From CAZXCQ01 sp964639275 (GTDB taxonomy: Bacteria > Desulfobacterota > DSM-4660 > Desulfatiglandales > Desulfatiglandaceae), in contig CAZXCQ010000041.1 of the NCBI GenBank assembly GCA_964639275.1, positions 1 through 30,173 of the forward strand: DNA of 30,173 nucleotides. The letters are read 5' to 3'. The position numbers and the translations under genes are program-made. The notes below the pieces were generated by a model that had not been told where the DNA came from, searched no databases, and saw only the letters and a list, made by a program, of their open reading frames with translations. Shown one piece after another: positions 7,427 through 14,594 of the stretch (the stretch's first letter is position 1; every line of letters starts with the position of its first letter).

Positions 7427-7739
7427 GGCTTTTAAGGATATTTGCTGCCATCACTGCACCATGTTCGGTAAACGGTGTATGGCAACGTCCTTCTTCCCCC
7501 ACGCCCGGGTTTGACATCGCATTTTGCGATATCAAAACCTCCACTTCCTCTTGTGTAAGTCGAAACATGAAATCCTCAGGAAAATGATCCCTGTTCCGCT
7601 TGACAGCCTCGTTGAAGCGAAACGTGGGTGCACCATAAATAGCTGCTGAATCTCTATCAAGTATGACCTTCTTTCCACGAATGAGGAAAATCGATTTCTC
7701 TATTCTATCGGCGGGAATAACTGATTTTGTTTTTTGCAT
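7398..7739 (-). pseudogene. Truncated ORF6N domain gene
   Basis: The first ~104 residues form an ORF6N domain (RIEKSIFLIRGKKVILDRDS, then FPEDFMFRLTQEEVEVLISQ and FTEHGAVMAANILKS), similar to the intact protein at 4161-4712. After ILKS the frame passes into the 40-base repeat of the winged-helix gene and ends with the unrelated PLVVPRPNP, so the normal second half and coiled-coil tail are missing. The ATG lies two bases from the end of the DUF1016 gene, with GGAAGTGAG before it, so the two were translationally coupled. Position and order (nuclease, ORF6N) suggest a lost type I RM operon. Confidence 0.82.
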
Positions 7740-7740
7740 C

Positions 7741-8913
7741 TCACTTCCTTTTCTTATCTTTCGTCCCTTTTACGGTTCCAGCCACCGGGAGCGATAATAA
7801 AGGCCTCCTCTTATCCAGGGCACGCCGTGTGCGCTCCAATTCTGCGGCGATGAGCTTTTCATCCGGGAGCGCGGTCTTGTATTCGGCTGCCAGGACTTTG
7901 TTCGGGAGCCCTTCCAGCGCATATTTTGCAACGGCCCTATCTTTGTATGCGCAAAGGATAAGACCCACAGGCGGGTTCTCTCCGTCCAGGGTCCAGTTCT
8001 CACGGGCATAGTTGAGATAGAGGTGCATCTGCCCGGCATCCGCGTGGGTGAACTTGCCGAGTTTGAGATCGATGAGCATCAGGCAGCGCAGCCTGCGATG
8101 GAAGAAGACCAGATCCACCCGGTACCATTCATCGCCGACACGAAGCCTTTTCTGTCAGGCCACAAAGGTGAAATCGCCACCCAGTTCGAGCAGAAAGGAT
8201 TCCAGATGCCGGATAAGGGCCTCTTCCAGGTCGGTTTCCGAGTATTCGTCCTTGAGACCAAGGAATTCCAGGACATAGGGATCTTTGATCTCCTCTTCGG
8301 GGGACACCCGGTCCTCTGCCTTTGATTTCGCGCCCCTCTGAAGCATGGCGGCCTTGTTTCTTGAAAGGGCCGTACGTTCATAGAACTGAGAGTTGATCTG
8401 TCGTTCAAGCTGCCGGACCGACCAGCCGCCCCTCAGGGCCTCTGTTTCATAAAAGCGACGGGCTTCGTCCGAGCGGCTGCGTCGGACCAAGAGCACATAG
8501 TGGGACCAGGAAAGGGGAAATACTGAGGACAAGTCTGTCATCCTGAAAATCCGAGACGGTGTTTCGGATTTTTCAAGGACGTTGGATTTCCGAGAGAGCG
8601 TCTCGGAAATCCATGAAGGCGGATAAGCCAGGTAGAAAAGGCGCATACTTTCCAGATTATCCACAGAAAATCCGCGACCAAAACGGCCGGTCAGATCCCC
8701 GGAAAGACATTTCAATAAGGGAACTCCATACTCCGCTCGCGATCCTCCTCCCTGCTCAAACTCCACGATCCGGCGACCCATCTCCCAGTAGGTCGCAGTC
8801 AAAATCGCATTCACTGAACGGGCCGCGTTTCTCCGGGCATCTTGCAGGAATGCGACCATACCTTCTACAAGCCGAGCGTATCCCTCAGACATACCATTTT
8901 TTTCCGGTTTCAT
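7741..8913 (-). pseudogene. YhcG/DUF1016 PDDEXK nuclease split by an opal codon
   Basis: From the ATG at 8913 the frame encodes the DUF1016 N-terminal domain (ATYWEMGRRIVEFEQGG, GFSVDNLESMRLFYLAYP, SWSHYVLLVRR, YETEALRGGWSVRQLERQI). It then meets TGA at 8155-8157 after GGDFTFVA. The same frame continues immediately with QKRLRVGDEWYRVDLVFFHR, LRCLMLIDLKLGKFTHAD and QMHLYLNYARENW to the stop at 7741. This is the nuclease domain with its Asp and 'IDLK' (D/E-x-K) motif. Without the TGA it would be a normal protein of about 390 residues; Arg (CGA to TGA) is the expected residue. The ATG overlaps the stop of the hsdM tail. Such proteins are linked to RM and anti-phage loci. Confidence 0.87.
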
Positions 8914-9050
8914 TCCACCATCTCCCGCAGCATGACCATGATCTCCTGTTCCACGGTCTTGATATCGGCCTCGATCTCTTCGAGGGGCCGGGGCGGGGTA
9001 TATTTGTAGAAATAGCGGTTGAAATTGATCTCATAACCCACCTCGGTCAC
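8910..9050 (-). pseudogene. HsdM C-terminal tail
   Basis: The frame ending at TGA 8910-8912 reads VTEVGYEINFNRYFYKYTPP, then RPLEEIEADIKTVEQEIMVM. This is the end of type I N6-adenine methyltransferase HsdM ('GYEINFNRYFYKY-PP' plus a final helix). The catalytic NPPF region and most of the protein are missing, and upstream the frame dissolves into sequence used by the small frame at 9031-9177. The stop overlaps the ATG of the DUF1016 gene (GAATGAAA). A deletion that fused the end of radC's operon to the end of hsdM explains it best. Confidence 0.75.
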
Positions 9051-9177
9051 GCCCCTCCAAACTGGGGGCGCGCATGTCTTCCATCTTGAACAAGACCTTG
9101 GTGAGCCCGCAGAGCACCTCCTGCAGGGCGTTGATGAAATTCTGGTCAAGGTCGTCGGGCAAGGTGAGCTTCCTCAT
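9031..9177 (-). CDS. Small 48-residue frame coupled to radC
   Basis: An ATG at 9177 overlaps the radC stop (ATGA), and the frame reads MRKLTLPDDLDQNFINALQE then VLCGLTKVLFKMEDMRAPSL to TGA at 9031. The N-terminal 37 residues are a plausible helical protein, while the last residues overlap the hsdM tail in another frame and look like read-through into foreign sequence. It may be the 5' part of a gene that once stood between radC and hsdM, now truncated by the same deletion that cut hsdM. I do not recognise a family. Confidence 0.45.
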   Translation of the reverse strand: MRKLTLPDDLDQNFINALQEVLCGLTKVLFKMEDMRAPSLEGRDRGGL

Positions 9178-9905
9178 GCGATGTCGTCTTCTCCCTCGAA
9201 GATCTCGGGATGATGCCTCTTCATGCTAAAAAAGCTGTTCCGGCCAATGACCACGTGATCAAGAATCGGGATATCCACGGTCCAGCAGGCCTTGACGAGG
9301 GCCTTGGTCAATTGGATATCCTCGTCGCTGGCTAAGGGGAGGTCCGTGGGGTGGTTGTGGGCCAGGATCAGGGCCGAGGCCTTTTTCCGAAGGGTGGATT
9401 CCACGATCTCGCGGGGATAGACAACGGACATGTCCACAGTCCCTCTGAAGAGCACCTCCTCCGAGATCAGATGTCTTGACCGATTCAGGTACAGGAGCCT
9501 GAATTCCTCCCTGGTCAGAGGTCCCATAGATGCCTTGAGATAATCATGAAGGTCACTGGGGTTTTCAACCACATTCAATCGGGCCAAGGGCTGGCGAAGC
9601 TGGCGTTTGACGATCTCCATGGAGGCCAGGATCTGCGCGATTTTGGCCTTGCCGATCCCCTTGATCTTAAAAAGATCTTCCTGGGTGGCCGACATGAGCC
9701 CGCGAAATCCTCCAAATGCTTTCAGCATCTCCCGTGCGAGCCCCACAGCATCCTTTCCCTGCCTGCCGGTCCGGAGGAGAATCGCTAACAGCGCGGCATC
9801 ACTCAGGGCCTCCGGCCCTTTTTCCAAAAGCCTCTCGCGCGGTCGATCACCTTCGGGCCAGTCTTTTATGCGAATCACCTTTTCCGTTGGATGATCCGTC
9901 GCCAT
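9174..9905 (-). CDS. radC: RadC family JAB-domain protein (copy B, intact)
   Basis: RadC proteins carry a helix-hairpin-helix and a JAB/JAMM metalloprotease-like domain; their link to DNA repair is historical and their function remains uncertain. Counting from an upstream ATG at 9920, the N-terminal motif DWPEGDRPRERLLEKG lies at 20-35, the hairpin IKGIGKAKIAQI at 86-97, and the JAMM motif at 188-201 (AHNHPTDLPLASDED: His188, His190, Ser198, Asp201). The usual 'SGDP' after HNHP is TDLP here. I place the start at 9905 because TGAGGAAAG lies at the correct distance; the ATG at 9920 overlaps the winged-helix stop. It is the middle gene of a coupled run and the only intact radC of three. Confidence 0.93.
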   Translation of the reverse strand: MATDHPTEKVIRIKDWPEGDRPRERLLEKGPEALSDAALLAILLRTGRQGKDAVGLAREMLKAFGGFRGLMSATQEDLFKIKGIGKAKIAQILASMEIVKRQLRQPLARLNVVENPSDLHDYLKASMGPLTREEFRLLYLNRSRHLISEEVLFRGTVDMSVVYPREIVESTLRKKASALILAHNHPTDLPLASDEDIQLTKALVKACWTVDIPILDHVVIGRNSFFSMKRHHPEIFEGEDDIA

Positions 9906-9916
9906 TGACTCTTTCC

Positions 9917-10156
9917 TCATTCCAGGTCAGGGATTTGGTCGCGGGACAACAAGAGTCGGATCGAGCGCGCCTGATATAGCTCCTTTTGAATCAAACCTCT
10001 TTTTTCCAGGTTGATGACCATCTGGTGTACTGTGGGCGCGGAGACCTTAAAATATCTCTGCATATCCGATTCAGCCGGTGGGCGACCATGCAGTTTTGTA
10101 TAGTAGTAGATAAACGCGAGATACTGGCCCTGCAGTGGCGTGTATCGGTTTTTCAT
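9917..10156 (-). CDS. LexA-type winged-helix DNA-binding protein
   Basis: A 79-residue protein consisting only of a winged helix that resembles the LexA N-terminal domain: YTPLQGQYLAFIYYYTKLHG, RPPAESDMQRYFKVSAPTVH, then QMVINLEKRGLIQKELYQAR and SIRLL. The LexA peptidase domain and its Ser-Lys dyad are absent, so it cannot self-cleave. Its stop overlaps an ATG of the radC frame, so it probably acts with or regulates that gene. A damaged copy lies at 12366-12568 and a 40-base tail at 7387-7426. The role as a local repressor is inferred. Confidence 0.85.
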   Translation of the reverse strand: MKNRYTPLQGQYLAFIYYYTKLHGRPPAESDMQRYFKVSAPTVHQMVINLEKRGLIQKELYQARSIRLLLSRDQIPDLE

Positions 10157-10252
10157 TCCTCTCTCGACAGCCTTTCAAATTAGGATTTGGGTGCATAACA
10201 GAGCCGAAGTCTTTGGCTGAACTGCCTCGGCCTTTGATGGCTTATTAGTCAT

Positions 10253-11026
10253 TTATTGCGCCAAAATGTCCTTCATCTTTTGTTTGAGCTTATAGGAGAA
10301 TCGCTTGTCCCTGATCATCCGTTCCAGTGGATCATGGACCAATTCAATCGGCGAATATTCCAGGAACCGAAGGATCTCTGATATCCATTGTCGGGTGGTG
10401 TTGTTTGAAGGGATTCGATACAACTCATCAATCAGGTAGGGTATGAGCACTTTTCTTGTCTCTGGATAATCCAAGCGTCTCAAGATGTCTTTTTTGAAAT
10501 GAACTTCCTCTATCGTCTCAGGAAGAGGCAGCCCTCTAAGGAAGTTGACCAAAGTCAGAATTGCCTGTTTATTCCCCAAAGAGATCATGGCGTGTAGAGT
10601 GGAAATTGCCTCATGACGCTTATCTGGTGCGGGATCTTTAAGTTTTGCTTCATACTCATCCACAGGCATTGTTGTCCAATCAATATTCCTGATTTGCTCC
10701 TCCAGTAAGGCTTGTTCAAATGTTTCCGGGGTAAGTTCTCCTGCTTGAATCAAGCGCCTTAACTCGCGACCTAAAGGGGAGTCATCATCAATTTCGATAC
10801 CCTCACTCTCTTCATAATCCTCACATGCCTCGCGATCCCCCTTGTATTTTTTTCGGTCCACCAGATCTTGGCAACAGCCATAGTTTGAATTTTCCAGGAG
10901 TTCGTCGATAAATGGCTCAAACGCTTCATCATTCAGGCAGATACCGAATTCAGTGTCTTTTTCCATGGTTGCCGGGAAAAAACAGCCACAGTTCCAACAT
11001 ATCCTTTCCGATTTTTCTTCTGTCAT
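10253..11026 (-). CDS. Hypothetical protein, Cys-rich N-terminus and HEAT-like body
   Basis: I choose the ATG at 11026 (MTEEKSERICWNCGCFFP) because GGGGAG lies eight bases upstream; the frame is also open further up to 11077. The N-terminal ~70 residues contain CWNC, a Cys in EFGICLNDEAFEPFIDELLE, NYGCCQDL and EACEDYEE, so a metal- or disulfide-bound module is likely. The C-terminal 150 residues look like helical repeats (HEAT/Armadillo-like: ISTLHAMISLGNKQAILTLV, RKVLIPYLIDELYRIPSN). The function is unknown. Pieces of its 3' part and upstream flank are copied at 15282-15441. Confidence 0.82.
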   Translation of the reverse strand: MTEEKSERICWNCGCFFPATMEKDTEFGICLNDEAFEPFIDELLENSNYGCCQDLVDRKKYKGDREACEDYEESEGIEIDDDSPLGRELRRLIQAGELTPETFEQALLEEQIRNIDWTTMPVDEYEAKLKDPAPDKRHEAISTLHAMISLGNKQAILTLVNFLRGLPLPETIEEVHFKKDILRRLDYPETRKVLIPYLIDELYRIPSNNTTRQWISEILRFLEYSPIELVHDPLERMIRDKRFSYKLKQKMKDILAQ

Positions 11027-11070
11027 GCTTTCCACTCCCCTATAACAAACAGAACAGGCATAGGTAATTT

Positions 11071-11409
11071 CTAACAAAAGGGCAAATCATCATCCCATTC
11101 ATCACAAAAAACCCCGTCTATGCAATGACTGGAAGACCTCTCAAGTATGATCAAGAAGGTAGATATCGTCATGCGCAGCCACGCCGAATCTCCATCATCA
11201 AACTGATTGAATCTGAGGATATGTCGCTGGATTCGATTCGGATATGTCTGTGCCCTTTTCCCGATGCGAGCATCTCGCCGGGCCACCAGGCATGTCAAGT
11301 CCCGAAATACATATTCAGGGTAAGGAGGAAAAGAGCCTCCTGAAACGGGCTCAGCACGCCCTAAGGCAAGCGAACAAAGAAGCTTGAGATCTGAAACCGT
11401 GAATTTCAC
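11071..11409 (-). CDS. Uncertain 112-residue frame
   Basis: The ATG at 11409 follows the stop of the 11415-12008 gene by five bases and the frame reads MKFTVSDLKLLCSLALGRAE, later RFNQFDDGDSAWLRMTISTF and LIILERSSSHCIDGVFCDEW. The N-terminal half could be coding. The C-terminal half overlaps a sequence that is repeated at 15362-15441 and whose translation resembles interspersed-repeat junk. I would treat it as a doubtful gene or a gene whose 3' end was replaced by a repeat. No ribosome-binding site other than the end of the preceding gene is obvious. Confidence 0.35.
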   Translation of the reverse strand: MKFTVSDLKLLCSLALGRAEPVSGGSFPPYPEYVFRDLTCLVARRDARIGKRAQTYPNRIQRHILRFNQFDDGDSAWLRMTISTFLIILERSSSHCIDGVFCDEWDDDLPFC

Positions 11410-11414
11410 AGTCT

Positions 11415-12008
11415 CTACCTTTCTTCACTCCCTTCAAATATTTCCAGTTTGAAATGAAAACCTTCATAAGCCATCAGCATTCTGCCAAACTCATGCCATG
11501 AGAGCTCTTTGCCGTCGATGACAAGACAAGGAAGTTGTCCGCCTGTGTCATCATCCCAGGTGATGCGGCCGCGCACAATGTCTTCATCTGTGATGCTATA
11601 ACGGGTTAGATCACCGGGTTCAATGTGCCTTCGTCCCAGTTCCCGCCGGATACGGTCAACAAGTTTTCCGAACAGGCCGAACAGGTCGTCTTCCACATCT
11701 CCACATATGCTGAATTCATAACCTCGCGGCTCGCCATCCTGAATCTCTAAGGCCCGGATAGCCACATGGTCTCCGAAAAGATGGGTCTGAAAGTGGAAGG
11801 TATGATCTTGGTCTCCCGTATCCTTTAAAGTCACGGGATGGAAAGACAAATGATCAAACTTCAATCCGGTCTCATAAGAAACAACCTCATTATAGCATCT
11901 GGAGCAGAGAAACTCTGTCGTGCCTTCGTGGGAAAGATGGACGCCATCATAAGGGGGAACATCAATCCCACAAGAATTACATCTATTTTCACTAGAATCA
12001 TCATTCAT
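11415..12008 (-). CDS. Hypothetical zinc-ribbon protein
   Basis: A complete 197-residue protein. The N-terminus has a two-pair cysteine ribbon: Cys10 and Cys13 (RCNSCGIDVPP) and, about 22 residues later, Cys35 and Cys38 (EFLCSRCYNEV). The body is acidic with the segments LKFDHLSFHPVTLKDTGDQD, HTFHFQTHLFGDHVAIRALE and DLFGLFGKLVDRIRRELGRR. I have seen this layout in uncharacterised proteins of environmental bacteria but no function is known to me. It is cytoplasmic, without signal or membrane segment. The sequence just upstream of the ATG joins the broken radC copy C, so its original promoter may have been replaced. Confidence 0.82.
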   Translation of the reverse strand: MNDDSSENRCNSCGIDVPPYDGVHLSHEGTTEFLCSRCYNEVVSYETGLKFDHLSFHPVTLKDTGDQDHTFHFQTHLFGDHVAIRALEIQDGEPRGYEFSICGDVEDDLFGLFGKLVDRIRRELGRRHIEPGDLTRYSITDEDIVRGRITWDDDTGGQLPCLVIDGKELSWHEFGRMLMAYEGFHFKLEIFEGSEER

Positions 12009-12074
12009 ATACTATTCCTTTGTTTTTAAGACGGTCTTTCGCCTCTGGCCAACACTGCGCTCTAGAGCCCCGCA

Positions 12075-12369
12075 AAAGGATTTGCGCGATCTTGGCCTTG
12101 CCGATCCCCTTGATCTTAAGAAGATCTTCCTGGGTTGCCGACATGAGCCCGCGAAATCCTCCAAACGCTTTCAGCATCTCCCGTGCGAGCCCCACAGCAT
12201 CCTTTCCCTGCCTGCCGGTCCGGAGGAGAATCGCTAACAGCGCGGCATCACTCAGGGCCTCCGGCCCTTTTTCCAAAAGCCTCTCGCGCGGTCGATCACC
12301 TTCGGGCCAGTCTTTTATGCGAATCACCTTTTCCGTTGGATGATCCGTCGCCATTGACTCTTTCCTCAT
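12075..12369 (-). pseudogene. RadC N-terminal fragment (copy C)
   Basis: Almost base-for-base identical to the 5' part of radC copy B: same start MRKESMATDHPTEKVIRIKD, through the hairpin IKGIGKAKIAQIL. Similarity ends there at about 12075 and the frame runs on into unrelated sequence to 12001. The JAB domain is absent. Only a handful of base differences over ~290 bases indicate a recent duplication or gene conversion with copy B. Confidence 0.92.
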
Positions 12370-12568
12370 TCCAGGTCAGGGATTTGGTCGCGGGACAGCA
12401 GAGCCGAATCGAGCGCGGTTGAAAGGGCTCCTTCTGGTGTACCGTGGGCGCGGAGACCTTAAAATATCTCTGCATATCCGATTCAGCCGGTGGGCGACCA
12501 TGCAGTTTGGTATAGTAATAGATAAAGGCGAGATACCGGCCCTGTAACGGAGTGTAATGGTCTTTCAT
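12366..12568 (-). pseudogene. LexA-type winged-helix gene with internal deletion (copy C)
   Basis: Starts MKDHYTPLQGRYLAFIYYYT and matches the intact protein at 9917-10156 through SAPTVHQ. About 35 bases covering the recognition-helix end (MVINLEKRGLIQKELYQ) are then deleted, and the frame shifts. The 3' end is again like copy B, including the overlap with the radC start. The upstream similarity between the two copies extends about 30 bases beyond the ATG and ends near 12600, marking one boundary of the duplicated unit. Confidence 0.87.
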
Positions 12569-12613
12569 TCCTCTCTCGACAGCCTTTCAAATAGGATTTA
12601 GAAGAGACGTAAC

Positions 12614-12706
12614 ATCTCAATAATTAGGAAAAAGACACCTGGATTCCGGCTTTCGCCGGAATCCAGCCCTTCTCACAATAAACATGATTGCCACTAATTA
12701 TTGAGA
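12614..12706. repeat. Nested inverted repeat, possible miniature element
   Basis: A 13-bp perfect outer inverted repeat (TCTCAATAATTAG at 12615-12627 with 12694-12706) encloses a 12-bp perfect inner hairpin (CTGGATTCCGGC at 12639-12650 with 12655-12666, loop TTTC). The inner part resembles the REP-like 'tggattccggctttcgccgg' hairpins scattered in many proteobacteria. The whole ~93-bp unit lies in a gene-free gap of about 340 bases between the broken winged-helix copy and the ATPase gene. I see no other gene in that gap. Confidence 0.75.
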
Positions 12707-12913
12707 AGATACCTTAAATTCTAAATTTTTTAGCAATGGGGCGCAGGAAAAGCAAGTGGAAAACATCAAAGAACGGTCATGATTGTTGTCCAAAGATTTC
12801 CAATGAAGTGTAATCCCCCTTATCCGTTCCTTCCAATCTCTTTTTCTTTCTCGTATCCGGAAAAGTCCCGCTTCACTTCTGTTCACCTGAGCCCGGTTTT
12901 CCCATTGAGCAAA

Positions 12914-14146
12914 TCATATCAAATCCAGTCCTTTATCCCATGACACGACCCGACAGCCTTTGATCTCAAAAGACTCCATTACGTCAGCAATGATGAGCCC
13001 TCCGGCTGCCATATCCCCTGCCAGCTCTTTCCATTTGGTCAAGTTTTCAGTATGACCCGGCATTACGGTTGATGTCCACTTGATTTCTATTGGGTAGAGC
13101 CTACCATTTCGATCAATAATAAGGTCGACCTCCACTCCGGCCTTTGAACGCCAGTAATACAATTCCGGCCGTTCACCTCTGTTGTAAAAAGCCTTGACCC
13201 ATTCCGCAACCACCATGGTCTCAAAGATAGGCCCCCGCATGGGACCTTGCATCAGGGGTTCCCTTGCATGCAGCCCGAGGAGAAATGTGACGATCCCCGT
13301 ATCCAGAAAATATAACTTCGGGCTCTTGATGATTCTCTTGCCGAAGTTATTGAAATGAGGGGGCAAAAGGTAGATCTGATAACTGGCCTCAAGAATGCTC
13401 AACCATTTTTTCACCGTGGGCACGCTTACACCTGCATCTCTTCCTATCTCTGACATGTTCAAGATTTGACCGCTTCTGGCGGCGCAAAGACGCAGGAAAC
13501 GATTGAATGAATTCAGATCACCCACATTCATGACCTGGCGCACGTCCCTTTCCAGATAGGTCTGAACATAGCCCGCGATCCAGAGTTTTCTATCGACATC
13601 ACGATTGACCCTTATTTCAGGGTAAGCCCCTCGCAGCAGCCAGTCATCCAGTGAAAGACGCTTTTTCTTCTTCGTCTCCTTCTTTTGGCCGAAGGCAGCT
13701 GGCAGGAGTTTGTCCAGATCCACCACCTTGTTCCCCTTTTTTTCACTCTCGGCGATCGTGAAAGGGAGTAACGTCAGCACGGCAATCCTTCCCGAAAGGG
13801 ACTGGCTGACTCCCTGCATCAAGGCGAAGCTCTGCGAACCGGATAAAAGCCACTGTCCGGGCCTTCGGTTGATGTCAATTGCTGACTTTATGTAGTGAAG
13901 CAGGTCCGGGGTATATTGGATCTCATCTAATATAACAGGAGGCGGATTGGCCTTCAGGAAGCCGACAGGGTCCTCAAGGACCCTTGCCCTGACATCGGGA
14001 TTCTCAAGTGAGATAAACCGGTGGGATTTTGAAAATCTCTCAAACAAGAGCGTCGTTTTCCCTGACTGCCTTGGTCCCGTTACCAGCACAGCCGGAAAGG
14101 TCTTCATGGCCTTTTTCATGGCGCCTTCTAAGATCCTGGGAAACAT
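12914..14146 (-). CDS. AAA ATPase with DUF4143 domain
   Basis: A complete 410-residue protein starting MFPRILEGAMKKAMKTFPAV. The P-loop GPRQSGKT is at 24-31, the Walker B VILDEI at 71-76 and a sensor-like LLSGSQSF near 100-107. The DUF4143 region follows, with a small winged-helix segment (NMSEIGRDAGVSVPTVKKWL) and the C-terminal YYWRSKAGVEVDLIID and YPIEIKW strands that resemble a restriction-nuclease fold. This widespread family is uncharacterised, often mobile, and suspected of defence or toxin-like roles. The family normally starts exactly at this Met, yet no ribosome-binding site precedes it; a promoter appears to place the transcript start at the ATG. It is the largest intact gene of the accessory half. 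Confidence 0.93.
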   Translation of the reverse strand: MFPRILEGAMKKAMKTFPAVLVTGPRQSGKTTLLFERFSKSHRFISLENPDVRARVLEDPVGFLKANPPPVILDEIQYTPDLLHYIKSAIDINRRPGQWLLSGSQSFALMQGVSQSLSGRIAVLTLLPFTIAESEKKGNKVVDLDKLLPAAFGQKKETKKKKRLSLDDWLLRGAYPEIRVNRDVDRKLWIAGYVQTYLERDVRQVMNVGDLNSFNRFLRLCAARSGQILNMSEIGRDAGVSVPTVKKWLSILEASYQIYLLPPHFNNFGKRIIKSPKLYFLDTGIVTFLLGLHAREPLMQGPMRGPIFETMVVAEWVKAFYNRGERPELYYWRSKAGVEVDLIIDRNGRLYPIEIKWTSTVMPGHTENLTKWKELAGDMAAGGLIIADVMESFEIKGCRVVSWDKGLDLI

Positions 14147-14152
14147 ACGGGA

Positions 14153-14181
14153 TTCATACTATGGCCATATTTAATTTTCAA
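14153..14181 (-). promoter_or_regulatory. Candidate promoter giving a leaderless ATPase transcript
   Basis: On the minus strand TTGAAA (14181-14176), a 17-base spacer and TATGAA (14158-14153) are followed six bases later by the ATG at 14146. Transcription would start at or within a base or two of the start codon. A sigma-70-type match of five and four out of six makes it a reasonable but unproven call. Confidence 0.45.
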
Positions 14182-14196
14182 GTTTAAATTTGGCCA
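14162..14196. promoter_or_regulatory. Palindrome over the ATPase promoter (possible operator)
   Basis: TGGCCATATTTA (14162-14173) and TAAATTTGGCCA (14185-14196) pair with one mismatch around an 11-base AT-rich spacer. The palindrome covers the predicted -35 box and part of the spacer, a position expected for a repressor site. Confidence 0.45.
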
Positions 14197-14426
14197 AAGC
14201 TCATTTTTCCCCAGACATTCTTAAAAGGCGATTCAAGCTCTCGTCCTGAGTCCTTTTTTCGCAAAGGACTGCATGAGAAAGATAAGATCGAGAGGTTAAA
14301 TGATGGGGTGTCAAGGCCCAGGCGCAAAAAGGGGGTCCGTGCTCTTATGGGTTTCTCGGGTAGAGTGCCTAAAACTGACCGGGGATTCAGTCCGATGAAC
14401 AGGGGAAATAACCCGTTTCAAAACAT

Positions 14427-14531
14427 TATCGCTTCGTCTGTCTCACGATCAGCCTGGATCAGTTGATCGATGATCATTCCTTTGAGGATCGCCGGGCCGT
14501 AGATCTCCTTGAGGGCATGATAGGCATCATA
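14427..14531 (-). repeat. Copy of the 3' end of the 5983-6693 gene
   Basis: Aligned without gaps to 5992-6096 at about ninety percent identity over 105 bases. Translated on the minus strand it gives DAYHALKEIYGPAILKGMII and the same ending DQLIQADRET. The rest of the gene is absent on both sides. The gap 14197-14426 holds no gene I can support apart from a short 8-bp hairpin at 14249-14270. Confidence 0.85.
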
Positions 14532-14594
14532 AGATTATTCGATCCCGGCAGTGCACATTTGATGGACCACTACCGGAATGTCCCATATCGATAT

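Noticed and set aside
12698..12886. 62-residue minus-strand frame
   Set aside because: It overlaps the nested palindrome and shows no coding features.
14249..14270. 8-bp hairpin considered as terminator
   Set aside because: No T-tract on either strand and no gene ending at a suitable distance.
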